From positions 1 to 64,000 of the forward strand of contig CAJYIW010000013.1 of assembly GCA_913775095.1 (NCBI GenBank): DNA of 64,000 nucleotides, read 5' to 3'. Positions 34,406 to 42,750 of the stretch are shown in pieces; positions within the stretch are counted from its first letter, which is position 1; each line of letters begins with the position of its first letter. The notes beneath the pieces were generated by a model. That model saw only the letters and a program-made list of their open reading frames with translations, made no database searches and was not told where the DNA came from. Position numbers and translations under genes: made by a program. Origin of the DNA: an uncultured Siphonobacter sp. (lineage in GTDB: Bacteria > Bacteroidota > Bacteroidia > Cytophagales > Spirosomataceae).

Positions 34406-35518
34406 ATGAAAACTACCCAATTGCCGTTCATTCAAAAACTGGCCTTTGTGCTGGTGGTACTCATCAGCTTAGGCTACCTGGCTATTCTGGGACATTCGCT
34501 GCTGGCTCCCCTGCTCTTTTCGTTTCTGATGGCCCTGGTGCTGTTACCCGCCGCTAATTTTCTTGAGCATCGGCTACGCCTCAAACGCAGCATGAGCACG
34601 ATCATTTGCGTAGTGCTGATGATCATCGTGGTGTCGGGTATCATGTATTTTATTGGAAATCAGCTCAGTGCTTTATGGGCCGACTGGCCCTTGCTGGAAA
34701 AGCAGGTGGCCCTTTCCATCCATAACTTACAGGACTGGATCACGACCACCTTCAACGTTGACTCTAAAAAGCAGCTCACGTATCTGAACGAAAGTGCGGA
34801 GAAGGCTTTATCTACCAGTGCGGTAGTCGTGGCGACCACCCTGGCAACCCTTTCTTCCACGCTGCTGTTTCTGGGCTTCACGCTGCTGTTTACGTTCTTT
34901 TTACTCAATTACCGCCGTATTCTGTTTACGTTCCTAACCTCGGTTTTTGACGAAAAGCACGAAGCCAAGGTGATTGACATTTCCTTTCAGATTCAGTACA
35001 TCATTAAAAAATACATCTCCGGATTATTCATCCAGATGGTGATCGTTACCGCTCTGTTCATCATCATCCTGTCATTGCTGGGCGTAAAATACGCGGTATT
35101 GCTGGGAGTCATCACGGGCGTTTTCAATGTCGTTCCTTACCTGGGCATCTTTACGGCTTTATTGTTAAGTACGCTCATCACCTTCGCTACGGCTGGTCTG
35201 GCAAAGGTTGTGCTGGTGCTGATCGTTTACATTGCCGTTCACGCCGTGGATGGAAATATCATTATGCCGCTGGTGGTCGGTTCGAAAGTAAAAATCAATC
35301 CGCTGATTGCCTTTTTAGGGATCATTATTGGTGAAATGCTTTGGGGGATTTCCGGCATGTTCCTCTGCATTCCGTATCTGGCCATCCTGAAAATCATCTT
35401 CGACCGGATTGAAGAACTCAAACCCTGGGGACGGCTCATGGGCGAAGAAGAAACGCCTTCCCGAAAGCGACGCGTCTACAAAATCACCAAAAATATTACC
35501 CTGGAAGAGCAGGAATAA
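34406..35518 (+). CDS. AI-2E (PerM/TqsA) family transporter
   Basis: 370 residues with the eight-helix architecture of PF01594: N-terminal pair of hydrophobic helices, a central polar loop (QDWITTTFNVDSKKQLTYL), and a C-terminal group with GVFNVVPYLGIFTALL and HAVDGNIIMPLVVGSKVKINPL, the best-conserved motifs of the family. Members have been linked to export of autoinducer-2 or to sodium/proton antiport; the substrate is uncertain. A strong bidirectional terminator (35519-35553) follows and also serves the convergent dehydrogenase gene. Confidence 0.92.
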   Translation: MKTTQLPFIQKLAFVLVVLISLGYLAILGHSLLAPLLFSFLMALVLLPAANFLEHRLRLKRSMSTIICVVLMIIVVSGIMYFIGNQLSALWADWPLLEKQVALSIHNLQDWITTTFNVDSKKQLTYLNESAEKALSTSAVVVATTLATLSSTLLFLGFTLLFTFFLLNYRRILFTFLTSVFDEKHEAKVIDISFQIQYIIKKYISGLFIQMVIVTALFIIILSLLGVKYAVLLGVITGVFNVVPYLGIFTALLLSTLITFATAGLAKVVLVLIVYIAVHAVDGNIIMPLVVGSKVKINPLIAFLGIIIGEMLWGISGMFLCIPYLAILKIIFDRIEELKPWGRLMGEEETPSRKRRVYKITKNITLEEQE

Positions 35519-35553
35519 AAAAAGAGGAAGCGGGTGATTCCGCTTCCTCTTTT
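35519..35553. terminator. Bidirectional terminator, AI-2E transporter / azurin-dehydrogenase genes
   Basis: gaggaagcgg / ccgcttcctc perfect stem (35524-35533 and 35540-35549), six-base loop, A run before and T run after. Confidence 0.88.
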
Positions 35554-35568
35554 TTATTATGAATTCCG

Positions 35569-37581
35569 TTACTTCACTACTTTCAGCTTGCCCTGCATGA
35601 CCGTATGATGTCCCGGATACGTACATACAAAAGTGTATTCTCCGGGCTGGGAAGGAGCATTGAAATACAGCGTTTCCGAAGATTCCGGCTGCAATAGGTT
35701 CGTGTGAAAGAGCACTTTGGGAGAGTTAGGCACGTATTGTAAATCAGGGCCTTTCAAACCCAGATTGATCGCCTTCATCCCTACTTCGTCTACCGCTCCG
35801 GGAGCAACGATCACGCAGTTGTGCGTCATGTCATCGTTGTTATTGAAAATGAACTTGATTTTCGCCCCAGCCTGTACCTGCACTTCGGCTACATCGAATT
35901 TCAGTCCGGGTTTGGTACCTACCGTAATCACCTGATCGGGAGCAGACCAGCTCGCGGGCATTTCCGTTACCCGCTTGGCGGAGCTGGCTTTCGTGGCCGC
36001 TTTTCCGGACTTACTGGTTTCGGTCTTCGCCGGAGTCATCTCGTGCTGATGCACGGCTGCCGTGGCTTTGAAAGGGGTAAACTGGGAGGCAGCGACCAGG
36101 TCACCTTTCGCCACCGCATTCAGCGTATAATATCCTACGGGATGAAGTACCGACTCCTGATCAGCCGACTTTACGCCTTCGGGTTTAATTTCGTAGATGT
36201 AATGTTTCCGGAAAGCTCCGTCCAGCACCACCCGGGCCGAACGTCCATCCGGTGCGACCTTAATTCCTTTGATTTTGCTTTCTTCGGCATTAATGATCGG
36301 GCTTCCGTAGAGGTGATGGTACTTATAAGTGAAACTCGAAATCTTATAATTCGCCGGATTTGCCGCCGTTTCAGGATCAACGGGTTTCGTGAAAACCACC
36401 TCGAAACCATCGGGTTTGGAGTGAATTTCCTGCATTTCAAAAGGCGTTTTTCCCGACCAGATTAACCGCTGAATGGCATAGGGAGCTTTCCCCGTAGCGG
36501 ACCAGCCCCGGCTGGTCATCCCGCCAATTAATGAGCCATCCAGTCCCCATTGCAGACGCAACAGGCCCGAAGCCCAACCCTCGCGGAAAGGGAAACAGGC
36601 TCCCTGGTATTCGCCATCCACCTTTTCCAGATACATCCGCATGACCTTGGAATGTCCCTGATCGCCGACAAAATACTGACCTTTAAAATGCGGTCCGAGG
36701 TTACCATTCACATCTTCAATGATATCGGAGGTGGAAATCCCCATCAATACGTGCGGAAACCAGACGGCCGGATACTGATAATGGGGGATTTTCTCGCCCG
36801 CCGTTGCCACGGGCTCGCCCGTATCGGGCAGCTCCTCTTTGGTCAATTTGAGTGGAGAAGCGGGGTCACTCGTCCATTTCAGGCTTTCACCGTGGCCGTT
36901 AAAACTACCTTTTTTAAGCTGAGATACTTTTCCTGAAGCGACCCAGTCGCCCTGATTTTCGGAGTAAAACAGATCACCCGCCGAGTTATACATGTAACTT
37001 GAAGGCGAGCGTAATCCGGCCGAAATGGGTTCGATTTTACCATCGGGCGATACTTTCACCAGCCAGCCCCGCCATTTGGTAAGACTGGCTCCGTAACCTA
37101 CCCAACCTACGTTGAGCGTGACGAGCATATCGCCATTAGGGTCAAAAAGCGGCCCGTAACTGTACTCATGGTAGTTTCCAACGATGGGTAACTGCGTCAC
37201 AGCCTCGTACCGATCCGCCCGGCCGTCTCCGTCTTCATCGGTAATTTTAGTTAATTCACCCCGATTGGAGGTGTAGAAAGAACCGTTACGGAAGGTTAAG
37301 CCCAGCGGTTCGTGCAAGCCCTGAGCAAAGCGTTTGAAATACGGAGCGGTACCCTGCTGCTGATACGGGTTTTCAATCAGCCAGATTTCACCGCGACGCG
37401 TACAAACTGCCAGACGACCATCGGGTAATACAGTCATCCCCCCTACTTCCAGGATTGCATCCTGCGGAATGGGTAAGGTTCTTAACTGATAATAATCATT
37501 TTCAGTAGCTGGCGTCTGAGCCCGTAAGCCCGGTGCTGCCAGCAGTAATGCTATGGTTAATGATCGAAAAATTTTCTTCAT
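35569..37581 (-). CDS. Beta-propeller dehydrogenase-like protein fused to an azurin-type copper domain
   Basis: 670 residues, signal peptide ending LRAQ. The N-terminal part (about 35-480) is a six-bladed propeller of the soluble glucose/sorbosone dehydrogenase type (GGMTVLPDGRLAVCTRRGEIWLIE, GLHEPLGLTFRNG, SYMYNSAGDLFYSENQGDW). Residues about 485-545 are a Lys/Ala/Ser/Thr-rich linker. Residues about 550-670 are a cupredoxin: His587 (MTHNC), Cys653, His658 and Met662 (VCTYPGHHTVMQ). The spacing His+66=Cys, +5 His, +4 Met equals that of azurin (His46, Cys112, His117, Met121). Probably oxidises a sugar-like substrate in the periplasm and passes electrons to the copper; neither substrate nor cofactor of the propeller is known. 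It follows the DUF1080 gene by 54 bases. Confidence 0.82.
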   Translation of the reverse strand: MKKIFRSLTIALLLAAPGLRAQTPATENDYYQLRTLPIPQDAILEVGGMTVLPDGRLAVCTRRGEIWLIENPYQQQGTAPYFKRFAQGLHEPLGLTFRNGSFYTSNRGELTKITDEDGDGRADRYEAVTQLPIVGNYHEYSYGPLFDPNGDMLVTLNVGWVGYGASLTKWRGWLVKVSPDGKIEPISAGLRSPSSYMYNSAGDLFYSENQGDWVASGKVSQLKKGSFNGHGESLKWTSDPASPLKLTKEELPDTGEPVATAGEKIPHYQYPAVWFPHVLMGISTSDIIEDVNGNLGPHFKGQYFVGDQGHSKVMRMYLEKVDGEYQGACFPFREGWASGLLRLQWGLDGSLIGGMTSRGWSATGKAPYAIQRLIWSGKTPFEMQEIHSKPDGFEVVFTKPVDPETAANPANYKISSFTYKYHHLYGSPIINAEESKIKGIKVAPDGRSARVVLDGAFRKHYIYEIKPEGVKSADQESVLHPVGYYTLNAVAKGDLVAASQFTPFKATAAVHQHEMTPAKTETSKSGKAATKASSAKRVTEMPASWSAPDQVITVGTKPGLKFDVAEVQVQAGAKIKFIFNNNDDMTHNCVIVAPGAVDEVGMKAINLGLKGPDLQYVPNSPKVLFHTNLLQPESSETLYFNAPSQPGEYTFVCTYPGHHTVMQGKLKVVK

Positions 37582-37635
37582 AATCGTGTGTGATAGAGGT
37601 ACACCTGTGGAATTGGGGTTCTGAACTACAAGGAA

Positions 37636-39459
37636 TTACCAGATAACATCATAGCTTACGGAAGGACTGCCGCTTACGCGTAATTCCTGCCCGCCGTTAT
37701 TGGCTACTACCTGAGCTTTGGCTGAAGTCTGCACGTAATACTGACCGTCTACCAGGTATAACCCCTTCTGCAAAGAGGTAATGGATTTCCCCTTTGCGAG
37801 TCGGTATTCCAGGTTATTCCCGTTTTTCAGGGAAACCGTCCGGCTCAGGCCTCGACCGTTTTCATAAGGCAAAATGGAATCCATAAACTCGCTGCCCGAT
37901 AGCTGATACCGGAAAGTAGGATGTCCCAGGTTATCCAGCAGGTACCCTTTATACGTAAGGCCAGCGGTAGAATCGGGCGTGGTAGAACCCGCGGCTCCGA
38001 TGGGGGCCGTTCCCCAGAGGGATAATATAGCAGCTCCGAGGGCTTCGCCGGTTTGAGCTTCGCCGCGTTCGTGCCAGGCGTCACTCATATTGACAAAATC
38101 ACCCCGCCAGCTATTCAAAACCGTTGCCTGATCCAGATCGTAGCTGTAATGCACGCCCTGCGGATCGCCAATGTGCAGAACTCGTAACTTTTTGTGTCCA
38201 TCACCTTCGTTATAGCCCGGCTGGTAGACAAAGGAGCGAATCTGCTCGACCTGATCTTTGGGCGTCACGGCAATCACCGGAACCGGATCGGTATCCGGAA
38301 CAGAGCCAAAGCCGTGTAATTCCTGCCGGTGAGCCCCTTTGCGTTGCACGTATATACCAACTACCTTGGGTAACCAGGACATTGTTTTGGCATGCAGCAG
38401 CGTAAATTTATGTTCACCAGCAGTTAAAGGAACCGAAACCGTACGGGGCTTATCAAAGGAAAGCTTACCATCGAAAATCGTTTTTCCGTCAATCAACAAC
38501 TGACCCATTTCCATCCATTGCAGGATGAATTCGTACTGATCGGTTTCGGGGACTTTCAGCGTTCCGTTAAAAACGATTAGAAAATCGGACCTTCCGTCAG
38601 CCAGCGTACTGCTGAGTTTCTCGACCGTTCCCGTGCGAACAGGCTTCGCTTTCAGGGTATCCAGTTTAGGAATGGCATTGAACTTACCGTTATAAAAAGC
38701 ATATTGCACAGGCCCCATGGCTACCGGAGCTTTATCGAGGGTCTCAATGGATATGTTCCGGAACGCTACGGCTCCGTGATCGCCCTGAAAAACCAGCGGG
38801 CCTCTGGCTTTTTCTTCGGCCAGCAGCGGACCACGCGTAGGACCGGATAACTGAATATTTTCGTGGATAGTAGTTCCGTTCAGCACTACTTTTACAAAAC
38901 GGGCATTAGCCGTCTTCTTACCGGAAGCATCAAATTTCGGAGCTTCGAATTCTATGTCCAGATGTTGCCAGAGACCGGGAGCTTTCGAAGCATTATGCCG
39001 GGGAGCATGGCCTTCATAGCCCTGTGGCTTCCGATTCTCATCCCAGCGTTCATAGATCCCCCCGCAATCAGAAGGCTTGGGGTTCTGCACGCCCCAGCTA
39101 TCAGACAACTGAATTTCATAGCGTCCCATCAGGTAAATACCCGAGTTTGATCCCTGCGGAAGCATAAAATCAAGCGATACTTTTGCATCCCCGTGTTCGA
39201 GTTGGGTAATGAGCTGGTCAGCAGCTCCGGCCTGTTTTCCGGGTACAGCGACCAGGATACCCGTTCCTTTCTGGGTTTTCAGGGAAGCTTCTTTCGGAGA
39301 ACCGCTCACATTCCCAACAATACTCCAGGTTTTGGAAGGATTTTTAAAGGCAGACACATCGGTTAAGGGGAGCGTTAGCTGGGCGGATACACTCGTCCAG
39401 CCCAAACTTAACCCCAATAACCATTGCAGCGTTTTTTTAGGTTTCAGTAGAGGAGTCAT
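37636..39459 (-). CDS. DUF1080 (3-keto-disaccharide hydrolase-like) and PA14-like exported protein
   Basis: 607 residues, signal peptide ending SVSAQ. An N-terminal DUF1080 jelly-roll (about 30-240) has the family motif GSNSGIYLMGRYEIQLSDSWG...CGGIYERWDENRKP. A PA14-like domain spans about 250-375 (YNGKFNAIPKLD, DFLIVFNGTLKVPETDQYEFILQWMEMGQLLIDG). The C-terminal about 220 residues (HELHGFGSVPD, VLHIGDPQGVHYSYDLDQ) are of the beta-rich c-terminal type found with these domains. It probably binds or hydrolyses modified glycans in the periplasm. It is transcribed ahead of the azurin-dehydrogenase gene; promoter at 39495-39539. Confidence 0.8.
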   Translation of the reverse strand: MTPLLKPKKTLQWLLGLSLGWTSVSAQLTLPLTDVSAFKNPSKTWSIVGNVSGSPKEASLKTQKGTGILVAVPGKQAGAADQLITQLEHGDAKVSLDFMLPQGSNSGIYLMGRYEIQLSDSWGVQNPKPSDCGGIYERWDENRKPQGYEGHAPRHNASKAPGLWQHLDIEFEAPKFDASGKKTANARFVKVVLNGTTIHENIQLSGPTRGPLLAEEKARGPLVFQGDHGAVAFRNISIETLDKAPVAMGPVQYAFYNGKFNAIPKLDTLKAKPVRTGTVEKLSSTLADGRSDFLIVFNGTLKVPETDQYEFILQWMEMGQLLIDGKTIFDGKLSFDKPRTVSVPLTAGEHKFTLLHAKTMSWLPKVVGIYVQRKGAHRQELHGFGSVPDTDPVPVIAVTPKDQVEQIRSFVYQPGYNEGDGHKKLRVLHIGDPQGVHYSYDLDQATVLNSWRGDFVNMSDAWHERGEAQTGEALGAAILSLWGTAPIGAAGSTTPDSTAGLTYKGYLLDNLGHPTFRYQLSGSEFMDSILPYENGRGLSRTVSLKNGNNLEYRLAKGKSITSLQKGLYLVDGQYYVQTSAKAQVVANNGGQELRVSGSPSVSYDVIW

Positions 39460-39494
39460 TGTACTTGGTGTTATCTATTTATATAAGCAAGATG

Positions 39495-39539
39495 CTAAAA
39501 TAAGGCTCTCATACTCAATAAAACACAAATTAATTGTCA
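39495..39539 (-). promoter_or_regulatory. Probable promoter of the DUF1080-dehydrogenase operon
   Basis: On the minus strand TTTG (39536-39539), a 33-base gap to TATTTTAG (39495-39502). A better reading is TTTG followed by about 23 bases of ordinary sequence overlapping an AT-rich stretch; the -7-like element has one mismatch to TAnnTTTG. Weak but placed correctly before the ATG at 39459. Confidence 0.3.
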
Positions 39540-39549
39540 CTTGAACACT

Positions 39550-39583
39550 AAAACACCCCAGCCTGCTCCGGCTGGGGTGTTTT
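39550..39583 (-). terminator. Terminator after the SGLT-type symporter gene
   Basis: A perfect 14-bp stem aaaacaccccagcc / ggctggggtgtttt with a TGCTCC loop. It separates the symporter gene from the DUF1080 operon, so the two are separate transcripts or read-through units. Confidence 0.88.
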
Positions 39584-39648
39584 GAATGAAATTTCTGTCT
39601 TCAGAACCAGAGTAAATATTTATCAAAAATCAATACTCTTTTCCTCGT

Positions 39649-41319
39649 TTACCAGAAAACAGCGTAAAGAATCGTGACCAAAACCAGAATGGCTCCCGCT
39701 CCGATGGCAAACGTTGGGCTTACCTTGAACATGGCGGCGTCTACTTCCAGACCCTTGTTACTTGGTTTTTGCAGACCCAGTACAATCATCACGGCCACGC
39801 AAATCAGGAAGACAAAGCCCATCGTATCCAGGAACGGAATTACGTAAAGCCCTTCCGCATTTTGTACGGCAAAACCCGTGGGAGCCAGGAATTCAAGATT
39901 CACTAATTCAGGTAACTGATACTTGAAAAATAAGGACAGCAGGAAGCCCCCTACAATAGCGAATAAAGCCCCGGCTGAATTGGTTTTCTTCCAGAAGAAG
40001 CCCAGGATAAAGGCCGCAAATACCCCCGGAGATACCAGACCCGTCATTTCCTGAATAAACTGGAACCCTCCTTTTTTATCGATGCCCATGTACGGAGAAA
40101 TGAAGATGGCCATGATCATGGATACCACAATCGTGATCCGGCCCACATTCACCAGTTTTTGCTCGGAAGCATTCGGAGCGATGTATTTACGGTAAATATC
40201 AAGGGTAAAGATCGTTGAAATAGAGTTGGCCTTACCCGCCAGCGAGGCTACGACTGCCGCCGTTAACGCGGCAAAAGACAAGCCTTTCAGACCCGTAGGT
40301 AACAGGTTCAGTAACACGGGATACGCATGATCTTTGTTTACCTCGCCGGTCGCATCGAGCATTTCCTGCTGGAATAACCCCTGCTGATACAGCGTGTACG
40401 CCGCAATACCGGGTAACACCACAATCAGAGGCATCAGCAATTTAAGGAAAGCGGCGAAGAGAATACCTTCACGAGCCGTTTTCAGGTCAGCTCCTAAAGC
40501 CCGTTGCGTAATGTACTGATTACAGCCCCAGTAGTTCAGGTTAACAATCCACATGCCGCCGAAAAGTACGGTCAGACCGGGCAGGGAAGCATAATGGGGG
40601 TGATTTTTCGGGAATATCATGTGGAAGTGATCCGCTGATTTCGTCAACATCAGATCAAAACCTTCCATCAACCCCTGCGTTCCGTTTTGGGTAGAAACCA
40701 GATTAATCGCCAGATACGTCGTTGCTAAACCACCCATAATCAGGAAGAATACCTGAATAACGTCGGTAAAACCAATTACCTTCATTCCACCGATGGTGAT
40801 GATGATGGCAAAAACGGCCAGTCCGAACATACAGGCCGTAAAGTTCAGTCCTGAGATGGTGGAAACGGCTAAAGCTCCCAGAAAGAGAATCGACGTCAGG
40901 TTCACCAATACGTAGAGAAATAGCCAGAAGATGGCCATAATCATCGAAACCGTGTTGTTGTACCGCTGGGTCAGGAACTGGGGCATCGTGAAGATGCGAT
41001 TCTTAAGGTAAATCGGCATGAAAAATACGGCCACGACAATCAGAGTTGCGGCGGCCATCCATTCGTAGGTCGCAATAGCCAGCCCCATGGCAAAACCATC
41101 CCCCGAGGCTCCGATGAACTGTTCAGCAGAAATATTTGAGGCAATCAGCGAAGAACCAATGGCCCACCAGGTCAGGGAACCCTCCGCCAGAAAGAAGTCG
41201 GTCGTCGACATGGTAGCCGACTGTTTCTTTTTGTAGATGTAATATCCATAACCGGCAACGATAAGAAAATAGACCAGGAAGACTATGTAATCAAGCGTAT
41301 CTAGCTGTTTAGCTGGCAT
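39649..41319 (-). CDS. SGLT-type sodium:sugar symporter (SSS family)
   Basis: 556 residues, about 14 membrane helices. The signature of sugar SSS members is plain: EGSLTWWAIGSSLIASNISAEQFIGASGDGFAMGLAIATYEWMAA near residues 45-90 (close to the galactose transporter vSGLT), and AALTAAVVASLAGKANSISTIFTLDIYRKY with the Ser/Thr sodium-2 site. It should import a hexose or related sugar with sodium. Its neighbours downstream on the same strand (DUF1080 and dehydrogenase proteins) suggest a role in uptake of a sugar released or oxidised outside. Confidence 0.93.
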   Translation of the reverse strand: MPAKQLDTLDYIVFLVYFLIVAGYGYYIYKKKQSATMSTTDFFLAEGSLTWWAIGSSLIASNISAEQFIGASGDGFAMGLAIATYEWMAAATLIVVAVFFMPIYLKNRIFTMPQFLTQRYNNTVSMIMAIFWLFLYVLVNLTSILFLGALAVSTISGLNFTACMFGLAVFAIIITIGGMKVIGFTDVIQVFFLIMGGLATTYLAINLVSTQNGTQGLMEGFDLMLTKSADHFHMIFPKNHPHYASLPGLTVLFGGMWIVNLNYWGCNQYITQRALGADLKTAREGILFAAFLKLLMPLIVVLPGIAAYTLYQQGLFQQEMLDATGEVNKDHAYPVLLNLLPTGLKGLSFAALTAAVVASLAGKANSISTIFTLDIYRKYIAPNASEQKLVNVGRITIVVSMIMAIFISPYMGIDKKGGFQFIQEMTGLVSPGVFAAFILGFFWKKTNSAGALFAIVGGFLLSLFFKYQLPELVNLEFLAPTGFAVQNAEGLYVIPFLDTMGFVFLICVAVMIVLGLQKPSNKGLEVDAAMFKVSPTFAIGAGAILVLVTILYAVFW

Positions 41320-41606
41320 TAGTGGAACGTTTAGTAGACTTCTAACACAAAAATTCTTCGAAAAATAAGGGTTTTCCCATTATATCCGATAATAGTAATA
41401 TGGTTTTCGCGGAATAATCAAATTAATAAGCGAGATTAAAGGGATTTACCAATGTTTTGTACTAAATACCATTCGTTAGTACCACCAGAAACGATTGCTG
41501 AAACCAGCGTTGAAAGTACCCGCATTGAAAACTGAATGCATGACCCGTTCAGGCCCCTTTACCCTACCTGTCCAGTTGTAAGATTTACATCATTATTCCT
41601 TTGCTT

Positions 41607-42233
41607 ATGGATTTTTTATCGCTTTTCTGGATTGGTTTACTGGGAGGAACGGCGGGTTTCGGAATAGCCTACGCTTTCATCAAATCCCGCCGGAGTCAGG
41701 ATCGAATGCTTCGCTCGGAATCGGTGGTCTTGCTCGAACGCATCGAAAAGGTTTTTAAAATCGTGCTGGCCGAAGGGCATTTTTCTGAAATTCATGATTA
41801 TAACGATCGCCGGGATTTATTCCTGGGACTGAAAGCCGGTTCTAAGAAAGCCCTCATTGTTACCCGGGCCAAGGTTCTGGTCGGTTATGATTTCATGAAA
41901 GTGCGGATGCACTGGGTCGAAGACCAACGCCACATCCGGGTCGAAGCCTTACCCGAGCCGGAAATTTTGAGTATCGATTCGGATTATACCATTTACGACA
42001 TCGACCAGGGCATGTTCAACCGTTTCAATAAGGAAGAGTACACGAAACTTTTTTCGGATGCCAAGCAGGTCATTCATAATAAAGCCGTGGCTTCGGAGCT
42101 GCCGGCGGTGGCGGAAAAGCAGGTCAAGTTATTACTGAGTCAACTCGCCATTACATCCGGCTGGACGATTGAATTTTCCGGCCCCGATCAGCTCTCGGCT
42201 CAGGTAGATTTAGCTTTAAAAAAGCCGATCTGA
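41607..42233 (+). CDS. DUF4230 domain protein
   Basis: The ATG at 41607 gives 208 residues (MDFLSLFWIGLLGG); a TTG two codons upstream is less likely. One N-terminal membrane helix (about 3-24) anchors a DUF4230 domain with IHDYNDRRDLFLGLKAGSKKALIVTRAKVLVGYDF and a late EKQVKLLLSQLAITSGWTIEF segment. Function of the family is unknown. A terminator at 42219-42249 overlaps the last codons. Confidence 0.82.
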   Translation: MDFLSLFWIGLLGGTAGFGIAYAFIKSRRSQDRMLRSESVVLLERIEKVFKIVLAEGHFSEIHDYNDRRDLFLGLKAGSKKALIVTRAKVLVGYDFMKVRMHWVEDQRHIRVEALPEPEILSIDSDYTIYDIDQGMFNRFNKEEYTKLFSDAKQVIHNKAVASELPAVAEKQVKLLLSQLAITSGWTIEFSGPDQLSAQVDLALKKPI

Positions 42234-42249
42234 AACAGACCGGCTTTTT
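42219..42249 (+). terminator. Terminator overlapping the end of the DUF4230 gene
   Basis: aaaaagccg / cggcttttt with an inner ATCT/AGAC part and loop core tctgaaacag; the left arm lies in the last five codons of the gene. Confidence 0.8.
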
Positions 42250-42750
42250 CGCTAACCCACTTGTTACGCAATGAATCAGATGATACAACTGGTGAGCAGA
42301 ACAAGTACCTATAGTAATGTATCCTGGCGGTTATGGCAAAGAATCTGGGGTAGATTCATCCAGAAGTTCCATCTGTGCCTGACAAAAGTAGATCTTGGTT
42401 TCAATCAAAAAAATGACATTTATCAGTCGGTCTGAATCCTTGATTTCATCCCGTCTGGCCGGGGAATGAAAGCAATGGAAAGGTAACCCAAACCGCCTCT
42501 ACCCAGACGCCATGAATGTCTCTACAGGGTATAGGATGTTTTTGAAACCAACATCATTCTATCATTAATAAAAAAACGCCAGTCTGAAACAGGCTGGCGT
42601 TTTTGTTTACTTGTATCGTTAATGAAACGAGTTGCCCGGAAGAGCCGTGTATTCATCTTCGAGACCGGAAAATGAACCATCGGCACGACCTGAGAAATGC
42701 TCTGCAAAGGTCATCGAATATCGGCTGTCGTAAAATGCGTATTACCAGAA
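42250..42750. other. Gene-poor region with a second terminator
   Basis: About 500 bases between the DUF4230 gene and the M17 aminopeptidase gene (3' end). The only clear element is the hairpin at 42575-42604. A 54-codon ATG frame at 42271-42435 lacks coding character. No RNA gene was recognised. It may be remnant sequence. Confidence 0.5.
42575..42604. terminator. Terminator, likely for the aminopeptidase gene
   Basis: acgccagtctg / caggctggcgt with a three-base loop and A run upstream/T run downstream. Shares the loop core tctgaaacag with the hairpin at 42219-42249. It is 150-175 bases beyond the aminopeptidase stop on the minus strand. Confidence 0.7.

Noticed and set aside
42271-42435. 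54-codon ATG frame after the DUF4230 terminator
   Set aside because: No family, no coding character beyond openness, and next to a terminator; probably chance.
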